Positions 46,301-58,906 of a stretch of DNA of 64,000 nucleotides are shown piece after piece; position 1 is the first letter of the stretch, and every line of letters starts with the position of its first letter. The translations under genes and the position numbers were made by a program. Under the pieces are notes generated by a model, which saw only the letters and a program-made list of their open reading frames with translations, was not told where the DNA came from and searched no databases. The DNA comes from Axinella damicornis (lineage: Eukaryota > Porifera > Demospongiae > Axinellida > Axinellidae), in contig OZ007506.1 of the NCBI GenBank assembly GCA_963931865.1, positions 18,635,853-18,699,852 on the forward strand, read 5' to 3'.

Positions 46301-46448
46301 TACCCACCCTCCTCCCCCCACAGATGCCTTCTACACAGACCCTCTAGGAGACCTGCCTGAAAGACCGAGGACAGCTGCTAGACAAAGACCAGCTGAAGAT
46401 AATGAATTCCAGGATGCAGAACTAGGAGATGACCTTCTACCAGAATGA
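32417..46448 (+). CDS. IFT88: IFT88, intraflagellar transport TPR protein
   Basis: IFT88 (Tg737/polaris, OSM-5) is a TPR subunit of the IFT-B core needed to build cilia. Exons: 32417-32503, 33497-33565, 34169-34228, 34473-34514, 35120-35183, 35285-35360, 35817-35907, 36240-36344, 38050-38152, 38730-38844, 39217-39326, 39629-39750, 40055-40215, 40338-40437, 41094-41180, 42021-42090, 43262-43526, 43989-44100, 44271-44386, 44680-44732, 44922-45094, 45366-45477, 45783-45842, 46324-46448. They total 2478 nt, exactly 826 codons. Family landmarks: MENVHLAPEGDSDDLYSGYD at the start, DKAKDAGRKERVL, INLDLTY, NKMFSN, MGNIYVQQKKYPQAIKMYRM, AAKLIAPVIEATFAIGFDW, TEALYNLGLVHKKLGQYHEA, LRFLVRL-like KFLVRLCSDLGLKD, and the C-terminus ELGDDLLPE. 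Length matches other animals. The start could be the second ATG (32423), which aligns best with orthologues. AATAAA occurs at 46602-46607. Confidence 0.95.
35568..35780. repeat. (CCCT)n microsatellite before IFT88 exon 7
   Basis: About 210 bp of CCCT repeats in the intron, ending ~35 bp before the acceptor of exon 35817-35907, in effect forming an extended pyrimidine tract. Long frames here (Pro/Ser or Gly/Arg/Glu) are artefacts. Confidence 0.95.
35919..36127. repeat. (GT)n microsatellite after IFT88 exon 7
   Basis: About 210 bp of near-perfect GT repeat beginning within 12 bases of the exon 7 donor. With the CCCT array it brackets a 91 bp exon. Confidence 0.95.
37777..37855 (+). repeat. tRNA-like sequence (SINE head or tRNA pseudogene, His-like)
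   Basis: TGGCCAAATGGTTAAAGC resembles a polymerase III A box and GGTTTGAATCC a B box, 33 bases apart. The anticodon-loop position reads CTGTGGA, giving a GTG (His) anticodon, but the T-stem does not pair well. A functional tRNA is unlikely; a tRNA-derived SINE or decayed copy fits better. It sits in the IFT88 intron before exon 38050-38152. Confidence 0.45.
38878..38968. repeat. Foldback element, TAGCCTCATTCCCAGGCC variant
   Basis: Inverted ends of the same family, in the IFT88 intron after exon 38730-38844. Similar short members in IFT88 introns lie at 37931-37980, 39452-39522, 40551-40657, 40947-41045 and 44470-44514. Confidence 0.7.
39849..40045. repeat. (CA)n microsatellite before IFT88 exon 13
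   Basis: About 195 bp of CA repeats ending ten bases before the acceptor at 40055. A second (CA)n (about 40229-40310) fills nearly all of the next intron, between 40215 and 40338. Confidence 0.95.
41215..41592. mobile_element. Inverted-repeat element, CCTCGTTCCCAGGCC family
   Basis: Left end TAGCCTCGTTCCCAGGCC; right end GGCCTGGGAACAAGCCTA. The arms also share CCTCCAGTCTTTGAT / ATCAAGACTGGAGG and GGTAGACA/TGTCTACC. It is ~375 bp, intronic in IFT88. A similar partial arrangement lies at 28345-28710 in tomosyn. Confidence 0.65.
42155..42782. mobile_element. MITE with TGTGACCCTCTC inverted ends
   Basis: Terminal inverted repeats of ~29 bp, TGTGACCCTCTCTGCGAAAA on the left and a near-exact reverse complement on the right, flanked by TATA/TATG. 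It lies in the IFT88 intron between exons 42021-42090 and 43262-43526. No transposase. Confidence 0.8.
43540..43925. repeat. GTGGGA-rich simple repeat
   Basis: Irregular GTGGGAGTG and GTGTGGGA repeats in the IFT88 intron after exon 43262-43526. It is G-rich on the plus strand with potential to form G-quadruplexes. The Thr/His/Pro-rich minus-strand frames are artefacts. Confidence 0.9.
43790..43860. repeat. Poly-G run within G-rich intronic repeat
   Basis: Twelve consecutive G around 43840-43851 inside the GTGGGA array; likely variable in length. Confidence 0.6.
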
Positions 46449-46601
46449 TTACTAGATTTCAATGTGCATACTTTTATAATTTTCGCTACACATTTTGAAG
46501 AAAACAAAGTGATGATCCACTCCCTTTCCATGCACTCTCAGTCCCACTATTACCCCTCCTGGCTCCTTATAAACATGAGAAAATGGATGAGAAAAGTGAA
46601 C

Positions 46602-46607
46602 AATAAA
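46602..46607 (+). terminator. IFT88 polyadenylation signal
   Basis: Canonical AATAAA 154 bases after the IFT88 stop codon, on the same strand. Confidence 0.6.
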
Positions 46608-47167
46608 TTTGTCAGACACTCCGGATCCAGCCCTCCATTCAATTTTCAGTAGAGTATGACTGTGTAGCTTAGTGTATACATAACCCATGCACTGTTCTAA
46701 AACCTGCATCACTTGTGCTAGCTGGTCAACCACTGAGCACTATTGAGAATATACAATCATGTAGGTAGAGCTATCGTGTAAACAGGAAAATTAAGTTTAG
46801 ATGAATTGCAGCTAAGAACAACTACAATACCAACCTCATTCCAAGGCTCCTCCCTTGCACCAAGACAAATTCATTAATTGCTGCACAGGCCCCTAGGGGG
46901 AAGCTGGGAACGAGATAGTGTCGTGACTAGCTTGTGGATAATCTGTTGGAGAAGATACACAGCAGGGCTCAGGCCTATAGTGCTTAAGGTGTAGTTGCGT
47001 GAGTGAATCAGGTGATCGTATACCCTATTATAATTATACTCCCACTGCTCTTGTGATTCCCACACGTACGTCATGCATGCTGAAAACCATGACCGTTGAT
47101 AAGCACTTCACAGATGTGCATGCTTGCTGCAAGACACTGATTTAAAGTGACTATAGTGGAGACATTG

Positions 47168-47776
47168 TGGGGAGAGCGTGAGCGAGTGCACATGCATGTG
47201 GAACAGTTCTATATACAAGACTGTCATCAGAATGTGACTGCATGAGCACAGCACAACCTAGCTCACACAGGCCCCAGAAATATAAAAATATCACACCAAA
47301 AGTGCACACATAATTATGCACAACACAGGAACTATGAGTCAGGCTAGCTGAAGCAGTCTAGCGGCGACATGGCAGGTAACACACAATCTATATGCATGCA
47401 GCACACTGGTCCAGCACACCATTCTGTAGGACATGTCATGTACAGCTCAGAGTTCGACGCATAGGTAGGTCCAGTAACGGTGTTAGTCTTTGCTGACACC
47501 ACTGAGGAGGTACAGAGGTAGACTGTTCGCTCTATAGGCCTCTAGGCAATGAATAGGTAGGTCACGAGCAGCGGTCTGCGTCTTTGTTGTCGCCATCGTC
47601 CATATCAAACAGCAACCTGAACTTCTCAGTACCAGACACAGTGGAGATTTACAGTACGATGTCCGGAAATGAGTGCAAAGTTTCGTACGTTATATTGCAT
47701 GCACGGTATGGGAGACATATCGACAACAGCACGAGCCCCTCACGAATACGACTAGTGTGGGGCTCGCTCATGCTCG
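47168..47776. mobile_element. MITE-like element, GGGGCGAGCCTGAGCGAG family (copy C, diverged)
   Basis: The left end GGGGAGAGCGTGAGCGAG and right end GCTCGCTCATGCTCGG are degenerate versions of the family ends. Internal GTCTTTGCTGACACC and TCTTTGTTGTCGCCATC segments match copies A and B. Confidence 0.6.
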
Positions 47777-48529
47777 GAGGAAGGTTTGATGTTTTCTGGG
47801 CTTCCACAGGTGTTTATGCCCTCATTCAATAGAGTAGTTGCTATGGAGCATGAGAAATGTAAGTGTTACCTCTAATTCGGCCCACTTAAACACACTTGGG
47901 AACCATTGGACAGTGTTAACTATATACCATGGCATGAACAAACTCAATGGGCTACTACACATCCACTTCCTCAGTTTTAAGAGCTATGTATCGAATACGA
48001 GTATCAGCCATGCACTCTTCACTATACCTACACCACTAGTCTTGATTCTCCTCTCCTGCCACACAACACTCACTCTCCATTTACTTCTTTAACCAAGGAA
48101 GCCATCTACCAACTTCCTCAGTCTTCTCCTAGAGTGAGAAGCACAGTAGATGCCTATTTCACTAAACTAGCATGACCATGGTGGCTATCTCCGCAGGTTT
48201 TTATTTTACTACATATGCATACAGGACAGCTGACATCTTCCTCCATGTCTTCCATTCTTTACTTTTCCCTCCCTCCCATTCTCTCTCTTCACTTACATTC
48301 GGCCAGATGGACTGCTAACAGAAGTGGAGTCTCAAGCCCAACTGTCACAGCAACAACCACGGCACCGTTCCTATCTATAGACGCCAAGCCTTGTCCGGTC
48401 TGGGCACCATCCTAGCTACTTGCCTACGGAACAGCATTCGCATCCGAGTCAACTGCAAGGGCTTCAACAGAGGGAGCGCCAATGGCAGAGGGCCTACCAG
48501 AGGAAGCCAACGGCATCGGCGAGCCAAGA

Positions 48530-48775
48530 AAAACGACAGAGACAGAATCACGCTCATCTCTGTCCACAGTTTACGCGTGCACAGGGAAAATTCCCGCCAA
48601 AATTGAACAACCGCAGATGCCAACCAATCAGATCGCAGCATTACGTTTGCGTGCGTTGGCTGTGCACCGTAATGCTGCGATCTGATTGGTTCGCATCTGC
48701 GATTATTCAGTTATGGCGGGAAATTTCCTTGTGCACGCGTAAACTGTGGACAGAGATGAGCGTGATTCTAGCCAG
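48530..48775. mobile_element. Foldback element with ~110 bp arms
   Basis: The left arm holds AATCACGCTCATCTCTGTCC, GTTTACGCGTGCACA and CCAATCAGATCGCAGCATTA; the right arm holds their reverse complements. Non-coding and distinct from the other families. Confidence 0.75.
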
Positions 48776-48911
48776 CAGCTAGGCGTCAGCGGGTATAAAA
48801 GGAGAGTCCATTTGTGTCTAAGCCATTCGGGCTAGGTTTAGCGCGGGTGACGTTAAGGTGAGGTAAGCCCTCACCCTAACCTTACCCAAGCTGAAATCCT
48901 TTCACTGCCAG

Positions 48912-49098
48912 GGTAAGTGGGGGTGGGGTGGGAGCATGGGGGGTGGGGGGTGTGGGGGTGGGAGCATGGGGGGTGGGGGTGGGAGCATGGGGGTGTGGGG
49001 GGTGGGAGCATGGGGGGTGGGGGTGGGAGCATGGGGGGTGGGGGGTGTGGGGGTGGGAGCATGGGGGGTGGGGGTGTGGGGGTGGGAGCATGGGGCTG
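48912..49098 (+). repeat. G-rich minisatellite (potential G-quadruplex)
   Basis: About ten units of GGTGGGAGCATGGGGGG with repeated runs of four to six G. Both strands stay open by chance, giving Gly/His/Met- and Pro/His-rich artefact frames. Confidence 0.9.
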
Positions 49099-50087
49099 GG
49101 CTGATACACATTGAGTGTAACCCGCGAGACTAACCCCGGCCATGGTGGTACATGTAGGTACACAAGCTGTCTCTGTCTTTGTCAGTGTCACCACCGAGGA
49201 GGAAGAATGTTCATGGTGCTCTAGCCAATGTCCACGAGTGGTCTCAATCTTTGTTGTCGCCATCATTCGTCGAACACTTAGCTACAGGTAGCTAGACAGT
49301 TCGTTGAGTTCGCTGAATTTGAATAATTATTATTGTGCACGTGCAAGTGAAACTCGCTGATTTAAAATTTACGGTAAGTGCAAGATCCATCAAACATCAA
49401 ACATACACACACACTGTGCAATGAAGTCACGCTAGTGTGGGGCTCACTCAGGCTCGCCCCAATTAGCCACAGTGTCCATATGTGTAGCATCTCACATAAC
49501 TAAAAGCACAGTGATGTTTGTAGCACTATAGGTCAATTGAGAAAGCTTGATCATTAGCAACCCAAGATCACTACTTCAATTGGAGTATCCTCATCACCCC
49601 GTGCCATGCGTGGCTTGCTAGGTCATGGAATGTGGGAATGTAAAATGACTATAGAATCATGCAGTCATCGTCAGGTGTGCATGCATCCTTTTGAAACTGA
49701 ACACACAAATCTCAAATTCTGATGCTAAAATGTTCGTTACTGTATAATAAAAGCGTTATTGCAAGATAGCATGCCTAAACAATAATGTGCATGGGGAGTC
49801 TAGGTACATGTATGTCTGCATAATGTCTGGCACAACAATAAAATTCAACAAAACTGTGTGTAAAACTAATGTCTTCACACTATCTGTAATTATACATGGT
49901 AGCTCACATTCAAAACCTATACAGCACCATTGCAGAGCAATAAGGAACACATCGTATAATACAGAGATATAAACCCATAAAAATAATGTGTAGGTGTCAT
50001 AATTATTCCTATGTGAAATACTATAGCGCGCAGCCAGCATTAAAATGTACGTACACCTTTTAAAATACCCGTACAAGTGCAATGGAT

Positions 50088-51896
50088 TTATGAGTCCATC
50101 ACAGTTGCTATACTGACTCTTCTGGATGACACTGTGTACATGTTATTTTGTCGCGGTTCTGATCCTCCAACTACTAGGAGCTTTCCACTGGGCAGTTCAG
50201 TGCAGGTACACCCTGATAGCTCAACAGGTAGATCGCCTGCCTTCACCCATTTCTTGTTCCAAGGCTGGTATAGGTGGATAGCTGAGCTAACCCCTGAGGC
50301 TTCATTACCCCCCACTGCCAGTAGTGATTCATGGAAAGCAAGAGGCGTTGAGCGTAACATTGGAGAATTGGGAAGGGTGCACCACAGTGGTGAGCTGACC
50401 TGTGAAGCAGTTTCGGCGAACAAGATGAGGGCTGGGAGGGACACGCTGAACACATGTTTGCTTTCTGCTTTATCGTAGCATCCCGTGAGGTACCAGTCAT
50501 CTCGTACCACGGCTGATCTCATATAACTATACTTCACTGGAAGTGGTGCAGCAGAGTACCACTGCTCGGTAGAAGTATCGAGGATTTCCACCACGTCTAG
50601 GTTTCCATTCTCATCACACCCACCTGCTACAACTAGCCACTTGTTGTACGTAGTTACAGCTGGGCGATAACGACCTGTACGCATTGTGTAGGTCTTGCTA
50701 GTCCAATTCTTGGACTGTGGGTCCCACTCAGCTATCTCCTTGGTCACCTTTCGATCGACTGAGTGGAAACGGCCACCAACCAGTCCGAGCTGGCCACCTA
50801 CCAGTACAAGCTGCCCATTGAGTACAGCCATACCAAATAACATCGCCTTATATTCTGGTAGTGGACACCATTCATCAGAGTGGGGATCATACTCTATAAC
50901 AGTGTATGGCACTGTCTGAGATGAAGAACTGGCACTTTCCCCACTAACATACACTTTCCCCTGCAGTACAACTGAGTATGTATAACTCCCCACAATAACT
51001 GGCATGTCTTTACTCTGCTTCCAGCGCAGGTTTAGTGGTAGACCCTGTTGGGCCTGAAAGAGAAGGTTGACAATAATCATCGTATTTTGGTAGCTATGAT
51101 ACATATCATCTGAACAAATGACCTGGAGTCCTGTTAGCCGATCCTGAAGGGATCCTATTTGTGTCTGCAATGAGCTGATTTTATCATCTTTCTTGAGTAG
51201 AGCCTCCTCCATCTCTTGAAGCTCATCCTTCTTTTCCTTCAGCTCCCCACGCAATGATAACAACTGGAGAAGATAGAACAGCCTTAGTTTCATATTTATC
51301 AGGATGTGCTTGTTCTATTATCAATTAACCTGGAACTCCTGCAGTTTCTTCTCGAAGTCGACGTCCTCAGAAGTCCCTTTCCTGTGCTTTGGTTGTGGCT
51401 CGCCATTGTCTTTACCATCCCTTTCTACAGATCATGTACAGAGCACATGTATATTCTATTCAATGCAGGCAAATCCTCGAATTATCCCGTTTCCAATAAG
51501 CATGCACAGATGCTAAAGTACAAATTCACCTACAGGTAGCTAACTGTGTTTGACGTTACCTTTCTGGAGCATTTTACAGACTTTTTGCGCAAGGTCAGCC
51601 CTACCAACTGCAGAATTGAGGAGAGCGTGGATTAGTTTCCTATATGTTGCCTTGTATGCAAACTTCCTCTTCCATTTCTGAAGAATCTTCAGTCTTTTGT
51701 CCAGCTCATATTTCCCATCTGAATCCACCTCATCCACTTCTGGTTGAGTCAGATGTAAGTAGGATGCAAGTATCTTCCACTTGTCCAAGTGGTGGGACAA
51801 ATCTGTGATGTGTTGATCGGTACATTCTCTATCCAACGACTCACCACTAAGGTCAGTAAATCGTCCAAGAAGGTTCTCGAAAGTAATAGCAGCCAT
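50088..51896 (-). CDS. Death domain - coiled coil - Kelch repeat protein
   Basis: Exons 51560-51896, 51330-51424, 51123-51263 and 50088-51053 join in frame to 512 residues from MAAITFENLLGRF to a TAG after ATVMDS. Residues ~25-110 form a Death domain: HHLDKWKILASYLHL, a polar loop, ILQKWKRKF, ATYRKLIHALLN, GRADLAQKVCKML. Residues ~145-192 are a coiled coil (GELKEKKDELQEMEEALLKK). From ~195 to the end are Kelch-type beta-propeller blades, with motifs YDPHSDEWCPLP, LVLVGGQ, KWLVVAGGCDENGN, LDTSTEQWYSAAPLP and KLLVVGGSE. There is no transmembrane segment or signal peptide, so it is probably cytosolic. A Death domain with Kelch blades suggests an adaptor linking homotypic Death-fold signalling to substrate or ligand binding (inference). 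The 69 bp intron 51054-51122 is in frame and stop-free, so it may be retained. I do not recognise a named orthologue. Confidence 0.85.
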
Positions 51897-52103
51897 ACAT
51901 CAGGTTTTAGGCCGGGGGTGTTATCTGTTATTCCGTATTATAATGTATCATGCTGTAATTGTGCGTAGTATCGGGGCGCGCGTGAAGGGCTGGGCCAGGA
52001 CTAGTCGTTCGGCGTTTGCATGTAGCAACGCTCAAATGTCTGTGCTGTAGCTACCTACAAGGAGTTTATGCATAAGAGCAATGGGTACATTTTTCAATCC
52101 CAA

Positions 52104-52140
<37 letters not shown>

Positions 52141-52181
52141 CCCCCCCACCACCAAAATACTAGACGAATGCAGAACATTGT

Positions 52182-53395
52182 GGGGCGAGCCTGAGCGAGT
52201 ACAGTTGTCGAATGTGCATGGAGCAGTTGCATGAGCATGTGTCAGATGCATGTGCATGACTGTCAGTGCATGTCATCTGAATGTGACGGAGAGCATAGCA
52301 TGACTTAGAAGTTATGACACTAAAAGTACACCCATGCACTTCACAGCAACTGCGAATCAGCTTAGCCGAAGCAGTCTGGTAGGTAGGTCCAGGAGAACTC
52401 TCTGTCTTTGTTGTCGCCACCGGAGGGCGACTTTCTCATTCTCTGCTGATGCCAGATCTGTGTCTTGACTGCATGTCACAGTGAGTTAAGTGTTACCGAG
52501 CGCAGACCAGTCAAGTTCCCATCCTCTGGCAATAGCTGAAGCAGCAGTCTAACACACATATGGTTTATAGCTATTAAAACCTGCATGCATGCTACTGAGC
52601 TAGCTAGCTAATGCACACCATGATGTGCTCTGCATGCAGGACATGAGATCGCTTGAAGCACTCTCCCCGTCTTCATGAAATGCTTTAGCCCCTCACCGCG
52701 CGCTATAGTCTCCATCCTTGTTGAGGTAGACCGTTCATGGTTCGCCATGTCTATGTCGTTGACGTTGGCAATGGTGAGTTCGTTTGTGGTTTGAATTAAC
52801 GCATGACGCAATGACACGCAAAATACGAGCAGGAAGTGATTTACGGCACGACGTACGATAGATGGTACGGTACAGGAAAAATTGTGCCGCGTAAACGTTT
52901 GACTACTTCGGGATGGCCTACAAAGATTCTGACTACACTGTCGTGATCGCTATGCTGCAGTGACACAACCACACAATAATTGTGCTGAAACTCACCTTGG
53001 TGGTGGAGATACAAGCGCTTTTGTTGTGTCGTCGGACGCCATTGCTCGATCGCTCTCTTCGACGTTGGCTGCCAGTACAGCCTTACGAAGGCCCCACAAA
53101 GATTCTGACCACACAGCCGTGATCGCTGTCGTTCACTGACGCTTACATGCCGAAACTCACCGTGCTGGCTAAGTTATGAGTGTTGTAATAATGTCTTGTC
53201 TTCCTTTTGGTCGCCATTGCTCGCGATCGACTGAGCGTGGTTGCCACGTGGCATGTGCGTTAATTGGAAACTAGCGCTACGGCGAGTCGCAACCGGGGTT
53301 GCAACGCGGCTACCAGGAGTGCGGTTGCCCCTCGTATAAATATATGGAAAATTCACAGCAAACTCGTCTATGTGGGGCTCGCTCAGGCTCACCCC
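52182..53395. mobile_element. MITE-like element, GGGGCGAGCCTGAGCGAG family (copy B)
   Basis: It starts with the family end and finishes with CTCGCTCAGGCTCACCCC, one base off the inverse. The first ~690 bp closely match copy A, then ~480 bp of extra sequence follow before the shared terminal ~55 bp. The extra part contains a ~175 bp tandem duplication (about 52915-53075 and 53088-53260). Confidence 0.7.
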
Positions 53396-55435
53396 AATCA
53401 CATGACAAAGAAACAACAGCTTATTGCTGAGCTACATGAAGTCCTGAAGGTTAGAAATAGTTATCATCCTCTCTCGTACTGAACGGCTTAATTGTTCCGC
53501 AAGCATGCAGGCTCCAAAGAACTGTCGTGAAATGTCGCTCTTCAACCTGACAAATTATACGTAGATCTAGTTCGTGGTTTTTCTCTACAGTGCACAGTAG
53601 TCTCGGTAGCTACTACCGAGACTAAGTGCACAGTGACATGCATCGAATCATGCTCACAATCCCTGGGCCTTGTTGAGATAAGTGCTGCTCCTCCTACTGT
53701 AGAACCATTGCTGCCCCCACTGCTCTGGCCTGCATGCGACTCCCACACATGAATGCTGATAAACATGTTGACAGAAATTCCAACCCTTCAAAATTAAAAT
53801 GAGGGTGACAAACACAGTCATAGCTACATGTCATAGTAAATAATTACATGTACCATGTAGCTATTTTCCTTATGTACACTCGTACTCCAGAACGCATCGT
53901 CGATGATGTCATCATGTGCTCTTGGTACCAGGTACTACCTATAGCTATACTCTATAGTCTCTGACAGACACATCACAACGTAAAATGTGATGGTGTAAAT
54001 ACTCATGATACGTAGCTACACATGATGAAATAGCTAGTGATGGAGGGTGAGACATGTAGCTACAGTGACTCGTACTAGGAGGGTGAGAGCTAGGGTGACC
54101 ATTGCAAAATGAGGTTGTCACCCGTATATGAGGATGTCACCCGCATATGAGGGTGAGTTGGAAGATCTGAGAATGTATACTCGTATGGACTATGGTGCAC
54201 ACGTACTCCATTGCTTGTACATAGCTACCAGGTATCATGCATGGCTTCTTAATACTCAATACACTATACCAAAATGATGTGATGAAAAGTGAGGTGGAGA
54301 CTCTCGCAAGGGAAGATTCTTATCCCCTTTCTCCACTGGCTCCTTCTGGTCTTAGTCCTTGCAGGCGGTAGCGGCCCATTGGTGAGGTGTGGCTCTCACA
54401 CTATATTGTGTAGTGTTGTCATTGACCTGCCATTTTCGGTTATTACAAGGAACCAACCAGCTGCCCTGCTTTTAGCTGTCATACAAAAGTACAGTGTATA
54501 TAATTAAGATGCGATCTAGTCTTGTGCCCAGATGTTCATGCCGTAATATGCTCACAGCAGTTAAGGCAAGCTCACGGATTCATAGAAGTCAAGATGGAGC
54601 AAAACAACCACAGAAGAAAGCTGCATTATCTGAGATACCTTTACATCTAGAGTAGCTGGTACCCATGAATCATTAGTAAACAAGTGTACAATGAAATTGA
54701 ATACATTAGTTGCCATGGTGACATAATTGTTTCCGGTAAACAATCCACTAATTATGACTGTCCTTAACCGCTACTTTTCTGTTTACCGCCACCAAAATGC
54801 ACCTAAAATAGCCAAATTATATATCATTCGAAAGCTTACGGTACGCGCTACCGTTATCTAAGTGAAAAATTTGCGCTGTACCTTGTTGTTGGGAGATACA
54901 CTAGCAAATAGCTAAAATTAGCGTCCAAATACCGCCTAATTAAGTATTCACGATGGCTCTGTTCTTACCAGGAAAGGGTAGGACAAATTTTTCACCCAGT
55001 ATTCGAATGTACAGGCTTGGAAGGATCTCTTACCAAAAACTGGCCTCTATCCATGAAGATTTGGTAGCGGTAAACGAGAACTCGCACGAACGGTTCGCTA
55101 TTTCATGCTTCCAGCCGGCCAAACTAGCCAATTGGCATTGTGGAAAGCTGTAAACCACAAATCACGAGACCAGCACGCCTTTGATGAAATTTCACACCCT
55201 CTTGAGTCTTTTCAAGCTAAGTGTCCTTGTATAAACATTTGTACAGGAAGTGCAAATACTATGCGCTGGGCGCTGTTTTGTAGTGAGCTCGCCTTAACTG
55301 ATGTGAGTGCATGATCCCAGATGTACCAACATCCATATGCCTCCAAGATGAAGAACTGTCCATGCATTGTGGTTATATCAATGGAGCATTCTGCATATAT
55401 ACCCATGGTGAAGAATGGAACTACATAATATGTAC

Positions 55436-55499
55436 TAGCCTTGTTCCAGCTGGCCTGCACCGTTTTCGGTTAAATGGCGTGGGCCTGGAACAAGGCTAA
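55436..55499. repeat. Foldback element, TAGCCTTGTTCCAG variant
   Basis: Short inverted pair with CTAGCCTTGTTCCAG and CTGGAACAAGGCTA around a GTTTTCGGTTAAATGGCGTG centre. Downstream of the transgelin gene. Confidence 0.65.
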
Positions 55500-55908
55500 T
55501 GGAATTACACCTCTGTTCCTGATGGCATGATCATCCTGCATGGCTTAGGGTCAGCAATGATGTCGTCAAAACAGTGAGCTCTGGTTTGGGGTTGCTAACC
55601 ACCTTGTCAGCAAGGTCAATGGAACATCAGAATGTAAAAGCATATCCTGTTCATGCAATGTCGTGAATAGATGCACATGGGTGGTTTTGGTATCTATTGT
55701 AAATTAGTTTATGCACATTTTTGATGCCAAAAATGAAGTTTGTACAAATTTAATTAAAACTGCTAATTAAAATTGCATTGGGAAGAATTTCACTAAAAAG
55801 TATGATGTTCATTACAGCATGCCTACACAATGTGGGGAGTATGTACGTCTGCATGACATCTGGCACAACAACAGTGTTCACACTATAATTTGATGGCAAG
55901 TATTCCCT

Positions 55909-58291
<2,383 letters not shown>

Positions 58292-58617
58292 GTCTGGGCC
58301 TCCTGCGACACTGCAGCAAACGAATAGCGAAAAAAAAAAAAACCCAGAGAACTTTGCGAGTGGATCCGTACGTTGGCGGTTTTAGCCTCACTTTATCTAT
58401 TCCCACTACTTCCGGTAATAAGTTACGTACATTCCACACGCACGTAATACTCTGACCAATCAGATTAACGCACCGGTTGACTGCGCACGCAACGAACTCA
58501 GAGCAGGGCAAACAGAAACAATACAGAAAGTCGAACATACAAAGAACACGTCAATAATAATTAATGACAACATGAAAATGATCATAGCTCACAAGTCATA
58601 AGTTTATAGTATCATGG

Positions 58618-58841
58618 CTAGAATTGGAATCCTCCGTCCGGAGGGTTTGAGTTGCTGTTGAACAAAAAGTGATCCCCGTCATCTGCTTTCTGGGGGTCCA
58701 CTGTTGAGTCAACCTCATCGTCGTACGAGAAGTATTTCTCAATGATGCGATACGCCAGGCGGTAGATGTGCTCACTGTTGTGGTTCTGAAGATATTCAAT
58801 CTTGTCAAGACCTAGTAGTAGCGGAAACGTGTGTGTGTGTG

Positions 58842-58906
<65 letters not shown>

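Larger units (their letters stand above)
46449..50087. other. Intergenic region between convergent IFT88 and Death-Kelch genes
   Basis: It contains the IFT88 3' UTR, a diverged GGGGCGAGCCTGAGCGAG-family element (47168-47776), an inverted-repeat element at 48530-48775, a G-rich array at 48912-49098, and a lone element end at 49436-49466. No reading frame resembles a known protein. Confidence 0.6.
51897..55908. other. Gene-poor region, repeat-rich
   Basis: It contains a poly-C run (52107-52139), the large inverted-end element 52182-53395, AT-rich unique sequence, and a foldback at 55436-55499. A 66-codon plus-strand frame from the ATG at 54953 has an ordinary amino-acid mix but no recognisable domain and no supporting splice structure; I do not call it a gene. 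Confidence 0.5.

Noticed and set aside
48871..49266. Pro/His-rich minus-strand frame
   Set aside because: It reads through the G-rich minisatellite; no domain, no splice context.
53400..53482. Possible small exon MTKKQQLIAELHEVLK ending at a GTTAGA donor
   Set aside because: It directly follows a repeat end and has no partner exon that I can identify.
54953..55153. 66-codon plus-strand frame
   Set aside because: No recognised domain, no promoter or splice support; chance frame not excluded but not supported.
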